A stretch of DNA of 5,583 nt from Verrucomicrobiota bacterium (GTDB lineage Bacteria > Verrucomicrobiota > Verrucomicrobiia > Chthoniobacterales > JAFAMB01): the NCBI GenBank assembly GCA_019236035.1, contig JAFAJU010000580.1, forward strand, positions 1 through 5,583. The letters are read 5' to 3'. The first letter of the stretch is position 1. Each line of letters begins with the position of its first letter. Of the stretch, positions 1-5,583 are shown in pieces. A program made the position numbers and the translations under genes. The notes below the pieces were generated by a model. It searched no databases. It was given only the letters and a program-made list of their open reading frames with translations, and was not told the DNA's origin.

Positions 1-105
1 CGCTTTAGCTTTCGGTTCTGGGAGGGGTTGGCTGCCCGATCCGAACGCAGCTGTGATCCCAGCTGCAAAAATAAGCCCCACGATTACTGCGCTAGGTTGT
101 TTCAT
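1..105 (-). CDS. N-terminus of an exported protein of unknown function (partial)
   Basis: Reading leftwards from an ATG at 105-103, 35 codons stay open to the window edge. They begin MKQPSAVIVGLIFAAGITAA and continue into a segment rich in Gly, Ser, Pro and Lys. This has the form of a Sec signal peptide: a short start with one Lys, a hydrophobic core at about residues 6-21, and small residues around 18-24 where signal peptidase I could cut. No cysteine is visible, so nothing suggests a lipoprotein. The mature domain lies outside the window and the function cannot be named. The start lies 82 bases downstream of the lpxD stop on the same strand, so co-transcription with lpxD is possible but not shown. 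No clear ribosome binding site precedes the ATG. Confidence 0.5.
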   Translation of the reverse strand, partial: MKQPSAVIVGLIFAAGITAAFGSGSQPLPEPKAKA

Positions 106-187
106 AAACAAGAAGAGTTTTAGGATTGAATGGACGGGATGAATCAATGCCGGAAAGGTAGCAGGGCAGCAACAGAACAACTAACTT

Positions 188-1300
188 TTATTTTGGCGGG
201 AGCAGAGAGTTGAGCTTCTCAATGATCGACTCCATTTGTTGTTTCAACTCTTTAATGAGATTTGGGAGCCGGCGCATTTTCACTTCTCTTTGCATGAATT
301 CTCGCAGCGGGAGAGCAGGAATGCCGATCATCGCGGCGCGCTCCGGAACGTGACTGACGATGCCGGAGCGGGCGTGAATAACGGCGTCATCACCCACGGA
401 TACATGATCGGGCAAACCCGATTGGCCCCCGATCACGACACGATTGCCGACCTTTGAGCTACCGCCTAATCCAACCTGGGAGACGATAAGACAATTACCG
501 CCGATCATGGCGTTGTGACCAACCTGAATCAGATTGTCGAGCTTCGAGCCGCGGCCGATCCTCGTTTCTCCAAGTGTTCCCCGGTCGATGCAGGTTCCGG
601 CTCCAATCTCCACGTCATCCTCGATGATCACGTTACCCAGGGAGTTGATTCGAATGAGCTCAGTGTTAAAGCTCCGAACTTCCCCGGTCTTACGTACAGA
701 TTCGACGCTCCCTGGTTCCGGCGTCACGAACGCAAACCCGTCCCCGCCAATCGTCACATTCGGCTGAAGGATCACCCGACTACCGATCTCGCATCGATCG
801 CCAATGCGAACGCCCGCGTGGAGTAGGGTGTGGTCACCGACGCTTACTTCGGCACCCACGCTTACATTGGACACCAACCTGCAGCCTTGCCCAATCCGGC
901 TGTTCGGACCCACCCAACAAAATGGGCCGATGCGAACGTCCTGACCGATACTGGCGGTCGGGTCAATCGCCGCGCAAGGATGTACCCCTGGCGCGACGTG
1001 CACTGGCCTTTCGAAAAGTTGCGTTAACTTGGCCAAGACCAGTCTCGGGCGGCTCACCACGATCTGATTGCGAGCCGGCAGATTCTCGATATCGGCCGGT
1101 ACGACGGCGTTCACAATCTTGCCCGACTCGAAAATCGATGCCTCTTTGGGCGATAACACAAAAGCAAGATCGGAATCCCCCTGGGCAACTGCGGGATGCA
1201 CTACCCGGCTAACCGAAACAGAACCGTCGCCGCGCATTTCTCCTCCGATAAAGTCGGCGATTTCGCCCAAGGTCTTCATAGGGGAGACTAATTGCGTCAT
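188..1300 (-). CDS. lpxD: UDP-3-O-acylglucosamine N-acyltransferase LpxD
   Basis: LpxD transfers a 3-hydroxyacyl chain from acyl-ACP to the 2-amino group of UDP-3-O-acylglucosamine, the third step of lipid A synthesis, in the cytoplasm as a trimer. The 370-residue product has the family layout. An N-terminal uridine-binding domain (about 8-105) includes LGEIADFIGGEMRGDG. A left-handed beta-helix of hexapeptide repeats (about 108-318) follows, and then a helical C-terminal tail (about 333-367). Family landmarks are GGDGFAF (185-191), IDRGTLGETRIG (238-249) and LIQVGHN (257-263), in which His262 aligns with the catalytic His of Escherichia coli LpxD. The protein is slightly longer than the roughly 340-residue E. 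coli enzyme, mainly through the loop near 192-220 and the long tail. Met8 is an equally plausible start, and neither Met has a clear ribosome binding site. No lpxA, fabZ or bamA lies alongside in this window. The gene diverges from fbp. Confidence 0.95.
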   Translation of the reverse strand: MTQLVSPMKTLGEIADFIGGEMRGDGSVSVSRVVHPAVAQGDSDLAFVLSPKEASIFESGKIVNAVVPADIENLPARNQIVVSRPRLVLAKLTQLFERPVHVAPGVHPCAAIDPTASIGQDVRIGPFCWVGPNSRIGQGCRLVSNVSVGAEVSVGDHTLLHAGVRIGDRCEIGSRVILQPNVTIGGDGFAFVTPEPGSVESVRKTGEVRSFNTELIRINSLGNVIIEDDVEIGAGTCIDRGTLGETRIGRGSKLDNLIQVGHNAMIGGNCLIVSQVGLGGSSKVGNRVVIGGQSGLPDHVSVGDDAVIHARSGIVSHVPERAAMIGIPALPLREFMQREVKMRRLPNLIKELKQQMESIIEKLNSLLPPK

Positions 1301-1332
1301 TCAGTGAGGAGTTCAATACTCGGCTTAGGTTG

Positions 1333-1380
1333 AGCCTGCATCGCTCAAAAATCTCTGAAGATTTTTGAGCGATGCAGGCT
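1333..1380. repeat. 48-bp perfect palindrome, copy 1 of a dispersed repeat
   Basis: Two perfectly complementary 22-base arms (1333-1354 and 1359-1380) flank a CTGA tetraloop. The left arm begins AGCCTGCATCGCTC and ends AAATCT. A near-identical element lies at 5489-5536. It matches this copy best when read on the opposite strand (46 of 48 bases, against 44 of 48 in the same orientation). This copy lies between the divergent starts of lpxD and fbp, so it is not a 3'-end terminator for either gene. A short outer pairing (GCTT at 1323-1326 with AAGC at 1381-1384) could extend the structure past a bulge. The form is that of a REP-like or miniature palindromic element. Its mode of mobility is unknown. 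Confidence 0.85.
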
Positions 1381-1472
1381 AAGCACAAATCTGTCGCATC
1401 ATTGATCGGATTCGGTTAATCGTAAAAACCTAAGCGCTTCGCCAAGAACCCGCTGCCTAGCTTTCGCCCCTT

Positions 1473-3431
1473 ATGCAGCCACCAAACAGTGACGCTCAAC
1501 ACCGCGATTTCGAATTGGCCACTTTAGAGCCGCTGGCTCGCGAGATGCCAACCGTCGATACCGCCATTGCCGAGATCGCCCGGCTTTCGGCACAACTTAC
1601 CCTGCCCAAAGGCACGATCCATGTCATCAGCGACATCCATGGCGAAGACAAAAAACTCCGTCACGTGATCAACAACGCCTCGGGAACGTTGCGCCCGCTG
1701 GTGGAGCGGCTATTCAAGGAGCGGATGCCGCCTGACCAGTTTCAGGAGTTTCTGACCTTGATCTTTTATCCGGCCGAGGTGGTTGAAAGGCTCGAGCAGA
1801 CCCTTCGGAATCCGCAAGACCAAAAGGCGTATGCCATGCGAACGCTACGCGACCTGTTTGATGTGGTGCGCGTGCTGGCAGCACGACGCACAACCGACCA
1901 GGCAACCTGCCTCCTGCCTGCTGAATTTCGCCAATTGTTGGTTGAGATCCTGCACGCACCCTCTACTGAGCGGGAGCAAGATTATATTGAAGCAATTGTC
2001 GATGAGCTCGTTCGTCGCGGCCGGGTGCTGCACTTGATTCATTTAACCGGCCGCGTGGTCCGCAACCTGGCGATCGATGAATTGATTATAGCCGGAGACT
2101 GCTGGGATCGCGGACCCCGCGGTGACCGCGTAGTCGACTATCTGATGCAACAGCCAAACGTTTCATTCGTCTGGGGTAACCACGACATGGCCTGGTTAGG
2201 TGCTTGCCTCGGCCACGAAGCGCTGATTTGCCAGGTGTTGAGGATCTCCCTCCGTTATCGCCGGCTCCTCCAACTGGAGGAAGGCTACGGAATCCCGGTC
2301 GAGCCCCTCAATTTGCTGGCGCGCACGGTTTACGCCGATGATCCGGCAACCTGTTTCCAGGTCAAAGGTTCGGGAATGCGAGACAACGCTATGATGGCTC
2401 GCATGCAAAAGGCTGCCGCTGTGATGCAGTTCAAACTTGAGGGACAGGTGATTGCCCGCAACCCCGACTGGCACATGGACCATCGCCGCCTTTTGCATCG
2501 AATGAATCTCAAGTCGGGAACGATCGAAGTGGATGGTGTCGAATACCCACTCAGCGATGTGAATTTTCCGACCATCGATCCGAGCAATCCGTACGAGCTG
2601 ACAGCCGAGGAACGCCTGTGCGTTCGCCGCGTTCGTAGCTCGTTTCTGGCTAGTCAGAAGCTTTGGAACCAAATGCGTTGGATGGTCGCCCTGGGTGCTA
2701 TGTATCTGCGGCGGGAAGAGCACTTGATCTTTCACGGATGCGTTCCGGTTGATGAGCAAGGGGAGTTTTTGCCGATGATCATCGACGGCCGCCCCTACAC
2801 TGGGATTGCACTGTTCAAAGCAATCGAAAACGTCGTTTATCGGGTGATCGATGCGAAAACACGCGGAGATCTTGATCTACTCTGGTACCTCTGGAGCGGC
2901 CCGGAATCCCCCCTCTTTGGAAAGGATCGCATCGCTACGCTCGAACGCGATCTGATCTCCGACAAGCGACCTCATCAGGAAACTAAAAATCCTTATTTCC
3001 GCCTTATCCACGAACCCTGGTTCTGTGACAAGATCCTTGCTGAATTCGACGTCGAACGCGAGCAGGGTTTGATCGTTAACGGGCATGTTCCCGTTGAGGT
3101 CGAAAAGGGGGAATCCCCTTTGAAACGGAGCGGTAAAGCGATTACGATCGACGGCGCGTTTTCGGAAAGTCTCGGGGACCATGGATTTACATTAGTGCTC
3201 GAACCGCATCAGACGTTTTTGGCCCGGCACTATCACTTCGAATCTGTCGAGGCCGCAATTCTCCGCGGTGCGGATATCATCCCGAGCATTACGGTTGTGC
3301 GCGATTGGGGCCGGCCGAAGCACCTAGCTGAGAGCCAACGCGGCCGGCGTCTCGAATCGACGATCGCACAATTGGAACGCCTCATCGAAGCCTATCGGAA
3401 TCACGAACTCAGGGAGCTGCCGGCTCGGTAG
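1473..3431 (+). CDS. fbp: Fructose-1,6-bisphosphatase, class III
   Basis: The enzyme hydrolyses fructose 1,6-bisphosphate to fructose 6-phosphate and phosphate, the committed step of gluconeogenesis, in the cytoplasm. The 652-residue length is close to the roughly 670 residues of the Bacillus subtilis class III enzyme, which is unrelated to class I and II FBPases. The metallophosphoesterase motifs appear in order: SDIHGE (53-58), GDCWDRGPRGD (208-218) and GNHD (235-238). Later come HGCVP (421-425), NGHVPVEVEKGESPLK (536-551) and DGAFS (560-564), all typical of this family. The large insert between the first two motifs (about 60-205) is helical and also normal for the family. The ATG at 1473 is the first in frame, and no Shine-Dalgarno precedes it. 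Met25 could be the true start without losing the catalytic core. The frame is intact with no premature stop. The gene stands alone, divergent from lpxD and convergent with catI. Confidence 0.95.
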   Translation: MQPPNSDAQHRDFELATLEPLAREMPTVDTAIAEIARLSAQLTLPKGTIHVISDIHGEDKKLRHVINNASGTLRPLVERLFKERMPPDQFQEFLTLIFYPAEVVERLEQTLRNPQDQKAYAMRTLRDLFDVVRVLAARRTTDQATCLLPAEFRQLLVEILHAPSTEREQDYIEAIVDELVRRGRVLHLIHLTGRVVRNLAIDELIIAGDCWDRGPRGDRVVDYLMQQPNVSFVWGNHDMAWLGACLGHEALICQVLRISLRYRRLLQLEEGYGIPVEPLNLLARTVYADDPATCFQVKGSGMRDNAMMARMQKAAAVMQFKLEGQVIARNPDWHMDHRRLLHRMNLKSGTIEVDGVEYPLSDVNFPTIDPSNPYELTAEERLCVRRVRSSFLASQKLWNQMRWMVALGAMYLRREEHLIFHGCVPVDEQGEFLPMIIDGRPYTGIALFKAIENVVYRVIDAKTRGDLDLLWYLWSGPESPLFGKDRIATLERDLISDKRPHQETKNPYFRLIHEPWFCDKILAEFDVEREQGLIVNGHVPVEVEKGESPLKRSGKAITIDGAFSESLGDHGFTLVLEPHQTFLARHYHFESVEAAILRGADIIPSITVVRDWGRPKHLAESQRGRRLESTIAQLERLIEAYRNHELRELPAR

Positions 3432-3451
3432 GGCGAAGCGACGCGGTGTGA

Positions 3452-3470
3452 CATGGGCGTCTCGCCCGTG
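3452..3470. repeat. GC-rich hairpin 20 bases after fbp
   Basis: CATGGGCG and CGCCCGTG form an 8-bp stem with one G-T pair around a TCT loop. It could slow or stop transcription leaving fbp, but no run of T follows, so it is not a standard intrinsic terminator. I associate the CATGGGCGTCTCGCCC type of motif with intergenic repeats in soil bacterial genomes. That is recollection and not something shown here, since only one copy lies in the window. Confidence 0.45.
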
Positions 3471-3504
3471 ATCTTCGGCGGCGTACGGCGTCTGGCGGTT
3501 GGTT

Positions 3505-3532
3505 GCTGGAGGGCTGATATCAGCGCTCCAGC
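3505..3532. repeat. 28-bp palindrome centred on GATATC
   Basis: Two 14-base arms meet at 3518/3519 with a single G-G mismatch. The inner 12 bases, GCTGATATCAGC, are a perfect palindrome, and outer arms GCTGGAG and CTCCAGC are also perfect. The element lies between the convergent 3' ends of fbp and the catIJ remnant, just beyond the last recognisable catJ-like codons. A bidirectional terminator, a protein-binding site or a member of a dispersed repeat family are all possible. The sequence does not decide between them. Confidence 0.55.
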
Positions 3533-3536
3533 GCTA

Positions 3537-3605
3537 GCCCGCGCCTCATGGCAAACCGTCTAAAAATCCCGCGCTGGTAGTGAATTCGACCTTTTCAATG
3601 AAAGT
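3537..3605 (-). pseudogene. catJ: Remnant of catJ, 3-oxoadipate CoA-transferase subunit B
   Basis: Read leftwards from 3605, directly at the catI stop codon, the sequence encodes TFIEKVEFTTSAGFLDG. This resembles the mid-protein segment of CatJ-type subunits (pattern (S/T)F(V/I)(D/E)K(L/V)(D/E)F.TS.G), as recalled from the family. A possible continuation reads GLP, stop, GAG (3557-3537), which resembles the GLPxGAG-like stretch normally found a few residues later, with TGA where a CGA codon could have stood. The upstream half of the subunit, with its catalytic glutamate, and the downstream third are missing. catJ normally follows catI directly, which is where this fragment sits. It cannot make a functional protein. 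The similarity is short, so the call rests on position as well as sequence. Confidence 0.55.
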
Positions 3606-4447
3606 CAGACCGATTCAGACACCGATTGTTCCAAGTAAACATTTTCTTTTAACCATTGGAGAAATCCCTCTCGCGTCCGGGAGATCCCATCCCAACGTTT
3701 ATAGAAAGCGTTGTCCCTGTCGTAGTAGCCCATGGCATAAGAGGGCGAGGCGCCGCCTGGCACTTTGACGACGGCGTCTACGGTCCAGAACGGCAGAATT
3801 GAGGCATTTGGGGTCGCGCCCAGATCTTCAACTATCTCCTCGACAGTGACAACAACTCGCTCAGCGGAAAGGGCCGCTTCTTTCTGAACGCCAACAATGC
3901 CCCACATCAAAACGTTGCCACGGTGATCGGCTTTCTGCGCATGGATGATGGTGACTTGTGGCCGCAGAGCCGGCACTGCCGCTAATCGTTCCCCAGTGAA
4001 CGGGCATTCCACGAAACGAATGTTGGGATTGTACCGAGGCAAATCCGTGCCGGTATACCCGCGCAAAATCGAAAACGGTAAACCGGAGGCGCCCGCGGTG
4101 TAGGCCGAAGCCAAGGCGGCATGACTGTGTTCCTCGATCTGAAGCGGGGCCGGCCAGTCATTCTCGATGGCGTCGCGAAATCGATGTAAAGACCCGACTC
4201 CGGGATTTCCACCCCAGGAAAAAATCAGTTTTCGAACACATCCGGCACCGATCAACTGGTCATAAATGAGGTCAGGAGTCATGCGGATCAGCGTCAGATT
4301 TCGCTTTCGCTGTCGAATGATTTCGTGTCCCGCGGCAAATGGAATGAGATGAGTGAAGCCTTCGAGCGCAACAGCATCGCCGTCGCGGACGAACTCATGA
4401 ATCGCCTGCGCGAGGGTGGTAGTCAGCGGTTTAGGGGTTTTAGGCAT
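3605..4447 (-). CDS. catI: 3-oxoadipate CoA-transferase subunit A (CatI type), probably orphaned
   Basis: With subunit B this protein moves CoA from succinyl-CoA to 3-oxoadipate in the beta-ketoadipate pathway. The 280-residue product belongs to the glutaconate CoA-transferase-like class I family. It carries VALEGFTHLIPFAAGHEIIR (26-45), RMTPDLIYDQLIGAGCVRKL (55-74), SWGGNPGVGS (77-86), EEHSHAALASAYTAGASGLP (105-124), CPFTGE (148-153), HAQKADHRGNVLMWGIVGVQ (169-188) and VPGGASPSYAMGYYDRDN (229-246). These are close to CatI of Pseudomonas and less like the unrelated PcaI type. The frame is unbroken. The catalytic glutamate of these enzymes lies in subunit B, which survives here only as a fragment. 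The last residues (LEQSVSESV) may be altered, because the stop falls at the junction with the catJ remnant. The ATG has no Shine-Dalgarno. The gene diverges from pcaF across a 277-base gap. A related glutaconate-type substrate cannot be excluded. Confidence 0.82.
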   Translation of the reverse strand: MPKTPKPLTTTLAQAIHEFVRDGDAVALEGFTHLIPFAAGHEIIRQRKRNLTLIRMTPDLIYDQLIGAGCVRKLIFSWGGNPGVGSLHRFRDAIENDWPAPLQIEEHSHAALASAYTAGASGLPFSILRGYTGTDLPRYNPNIRFVECPFTGERLAAVPALRPQVTIIHAQKADHRGNVLMWGIVGVQKEAALSAERVVVTVEEIVEDLGATPNASILPFWTVDAVVKVPGGASPSYAMGYYDRDNAFYKRWDGISRTREGFLQWLKENVYLEQSVSESV

Positions 4448-4528
4448 TTGGCGGAATCCGGCTAGCTACTTTAGTGGATAGCAAAGGGGGACAGGGTTGG
4501 CGGCTGCTGCAACAAACTGGGTGGTCTG

Positions 4529-4543
4529 GTACGATTAGCGTAC
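4529..4543. promoter_or_regulatory. Operator-like dyad on the catI side (GTACG-N5-CGTAC)
   Basis: GTACGATTAGCGTAC has perfect 5-bp arms and a 5-base spacer, and ends 81 bases before the catI start. It matches GTTCGATAATCGCAC, the 15-bp PcaR site of Pseudomonas putida as I recall it, at 11 of 15 positions. It shares the frame GTNCG-N5-CGNAC with the dyad at 4660-4674. A further half-site, GTGCGATAT, lies at 4548-4556. IclR-family regulators such as PcaR, PcaU and CatR control this pathway. No regulator gene is present in the window. Confidence 0.5.
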
Positions 4544-4615
4544 TTATGTGCGATATTTATCTATCCAGGTTTTCGCCTTAGGCGTCAAGCGGTTTTGTGC
4601 GCACAGATTTCCCGT

Positions 4616-4643
4616 TTGACACCGGGCAGCGGCGCAGCATCTT
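4616..4643 (+). promoter_or_regulatory. Possible sigma70-like promoter for pcaF
   Basis: A perfect -35 hexamer, TTGACA (4616-4621), is followed after 16 bases by CATCTT (4638-4643), a poor -10 match at 3 of 6 positions. It lies 81 bases before the thiolase start. The operator-like dyad at 4660-4674 would then sit just downstream of the transcription start. Only the -35 is convincing. Confidence 0.3.
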
Positions 4644-4659
4644 CTCTATGCGAACAAAA

Positions 4660-4674
4660 GTGCGTATATCGCAC
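4660..4674. promoter_or_regulatory. Operator-like dyad on the pcaF side (GTGCG-N5-CGCAC)
   Basis: GTGCGTATATCGCAC has perfect 5-bp arms around a 5-base AT spacer and ends 50 bases before the pcaF start. It agrees with the recalled PcaR site GTTCGATAATCGCAC at 11 of 15 positions, including the whole right part ATCGCAC except one shared spacer ambiguity. A half-site on the other strand, GTTCGCATA, lies just upstream (4647-4655), so a tandem arrangement like that of IclR-family operators is possible. Confidence 0.5.
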
Positions 4675-4724
4675 CCTTTCCTTACCCGGAAAAAAGCGTT
4701 CCTAATTTCAAGAGCCATTTCCCC

Positions 4725-5490
4725 ATGAAAGATGCCTTCGTCTGCGATGCTCTCCGTACCCCATTCGGCCGCTACGGCGGAACTCTGGCTAGTCTGCGCG
4801 CCGACGACCTGGCCGCCCTCCCAATCCGCGCCCTCATGGAACGCAACCCGAAAGTTGACTGGTCCGCCGTCGATGACGTGGTTTATGGCTGCACTAATCA
4901 GGCCGGCGAAGACAACCGCAACGTCGGCCGAAACGCGGAAATTTTCGATACGACCATTGGTTGGCGCTTCGTTAACCCGCTCATGCAAAAAATGTTCGGC
5001 ACGGATTCCATGCCCGAGACAGGCGAAAACGTAGCGGAACAGTTTCGAGTTAGCCGAAGGGATCAGGACGCCTTTGCGTATCGCAGCCAGCACCGCTGGG
5101 CCGCCGCACACAAATCAGGGTTCTTTGCTCGGGAAACCGTGGCGGTGCAAGTTCCCCAAAAGAATCATGGGGTTCGCACCCGCTCCCGCCTCGCGCAAGA
5201 TTCTCGAGAAGACCGGTCTGAAGCTTTCGAATATCGCTTTTCTTGAATTAAACGAGGCCTTTGCCGCACAAGCCCTGGCAGTGACTCGCGATCTGGGTTT
5301 ACCGGATGGCGCCGACCACGTGAACCCGAACGGCGGTGCAATCGCCATCGGACATCCTCTTGGAGCAAGCGGCGCGCGCCTGATCACTACTGCGATCAAC
5401 CAGCTGGAGGTTACTGGCGAGCGTTATGCGCTTTGCACAATGTGTATCGGGGTCGGCCAGGGTATTGCCGTCATTTTGGAACGTTGCTAG
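4725..5490 (+). pseudogene. pcaF: 3-oxoadipyl-CoA thiolase, broken by two deletions and a frameshift
   Basis: The intact enzyme cleaves 3-oxoadipyl-CoA with CoA into succinyl-CoA and acetyl-CoA and has about 400 residues. Here about 255 codons remain. Segment 1 (4725 to about 4930) is the normal N-terminus, from MKDAFVCDALRTPFGRYGG to GCTNQAGEDNRNV. It jumps in frame to segment 2 (about 4930-5160), which runs from DTTIGWRFVNPL through SMPETGENVAE to VPQK. Some 65-70 residues are missing between them, including the NRLCxSGM motif with the acyl-accepting Cys. Near 5157-5170 a second deletion of about 75-80 residues removes the TAGNASGVNDGAAA region and shifts the frame. Segment 3 (5161-5490) resumes at RIMGFAPAP and keeps ELNEAFAAQ, NPNGGAIAIGHPLGASGARL and CTMCIGVGQG. 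No active thiolase can result. A weak AGAG lies about 11 bases before the ATG. Confidence 0.9.
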
Positions 5491-5536
5491 CCTGCATCGC
5501 TCATAAATCTTTAGAGATTTTTGAGCGATGCAGGCT
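5489..5536. repeat. 48-bp palindrome, copy 2 of the dispersed repeat
   Basis: The 22-base arms 5489-5510 and 5515-5536 pair with one T-T mismatch (5504 with 5521) around a TTAG loop. The flanking T5488 and A5537 add one more pair. The right arm is identical to that of the copy at 1333-1380. On the minus strand the loop reads CTAA, against CTGA in copy 1, so the two copies appear inverted relative to each other and differ at 2 of 48 bases. The left edge overlaps the thiolase stop codon TAG (5488-5490). Confidence 0.85.
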
Positions 5537-5539
5537 ATG

Positions 5540-5582
5540 GCAGCAGAATTTCCAGCAACGCTGGCAAATTCCGCTGCATTTT
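5540..5582 (+). terminator. Long hairpin followed by ATTTTA, possible terminator
   Basis: GCAGCAGAATTTCCAGC (5540-5556) pairs with GCTGGCAAATTCCGCTGC (5560-5577), with one mismatch and one bulged base, around an AAC loop. ATTTTA follows directly, up to the window edge. It could end transcription of the former pcaF unit. The T tract is short and the edge hides what comes next. It could equally be part of a composite repeat with the preceding 48-bp palindrome. Confidence 0.45.
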
Positions 5583-5583
5583 A

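Noticed and set aside
236..1307. Several plus-strand open frames across lpxD
   Set aside because: All are shadows of lpxD, whose hexapeptide repeats and catalytic motif are on the minus strand.
1333..1380. 48-bp palindrome as an intrinsic terminator
   Set aside because: It lies between the divergent starts of lpxD and fbp, so no gene ends there, and no T run follows the full stem on either strand.
2196..2759. 187-codon open frame antisense to fbp
   Set aside because: It lies wholly inside fbp, whose motifs are intact in the sense frame, and its translation has no recognisable domain or start signal.
4574..4584. CGCCTTAGGCG short palindrome as a regulatory site or terminator
   Set aside because: Five-base arms with a one-base centre are common by chance. 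It does not share the GTNCG-N5-CGNAC pattern and has no T tract.
4578..5111. 177-codon open frame antisense to the thiolase remnant
   Set aside because: The sense strand encodes clear thiolase motifs across this stretch, and the antisense product has no familiar feature.
1333..5536. The repeated palindromes as a CRISPR array
   Set aside because: There are only two copies, more than 4 kb apart, with genes and no regular spacers between them, and no cas gene is visible.
5537..5583. ATGGCAGCAGAA at the right edge as the start of a new gene
   Set aside because: Only 47 bases remain and they fold into a 17-18 bp hairpin. No ribosome binding site is visible, because the repeat occupies the upstream bases.

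Overview
The window looks like chromosomal DNA from a Gram-negative bacterium, since it carries lpxD of lipid A synthesis. A class III (Bacillus-type) fructose-1,6-bisphosphatase beside lpxD, the scarcity of Shine-Dalgarno sequences, the moderate GC content and the palindromic intergenic repeats would fit a soil Verrucomicrobiota-like organism. That assignment is inference from gene content and was not tested by any search.

Layout, left to right. Bases 1-105 (minus) hold the first 35 codons of an exported protein that runs off the left edge. Bases 106-187 show nothing recognisable. Bases 188-1300 (minus) are a complete lpxD. The divergent gap 1301-1472 contains a 48-bp perfect palindrome with 22-bp arms. 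Bases 1473-3431 (plus) are a complete class III fbp. The gap 3432-3545 contains two unrelated palindromes. Bases 3537-3605 (minus) hold a small remnant of catJ, followed by an open catI at 3605-4447 (minus). The divergent gap 4448-4724 carries two matched 15-bp dyads that resemble operators of the PcaR/PcaU (IclR-family) type. Bases 4725-5490 (plus) are a 3-oxoadipyl-CoA thiolase (pcaF) broken by two large internal deletions and a frameshift. A second copy of the 48-bp palindrome (5489-5536) and another hairpin (5540-5577) end the window.

The right half is the main story. It is the wreck of a divergent catIJ / pcaF unit for the last two steps of the beta-ketoadipate pathway (3-oxoadipate to 3-oxoadipyl-CoA to succinyl-CoA plus acetyl-CoA). 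catI is still open, catJ is reduced to about 20 codons, and the thiolase has lost its acyl-accepting cysteine. The paired operator-like sites between the two arms survive. By contrast lpxD and fbp look intact and functional. The pathway may have been lost recently in this lineage or may be encoded by another copy elsewhere. An assembly artefact must also be excluded.
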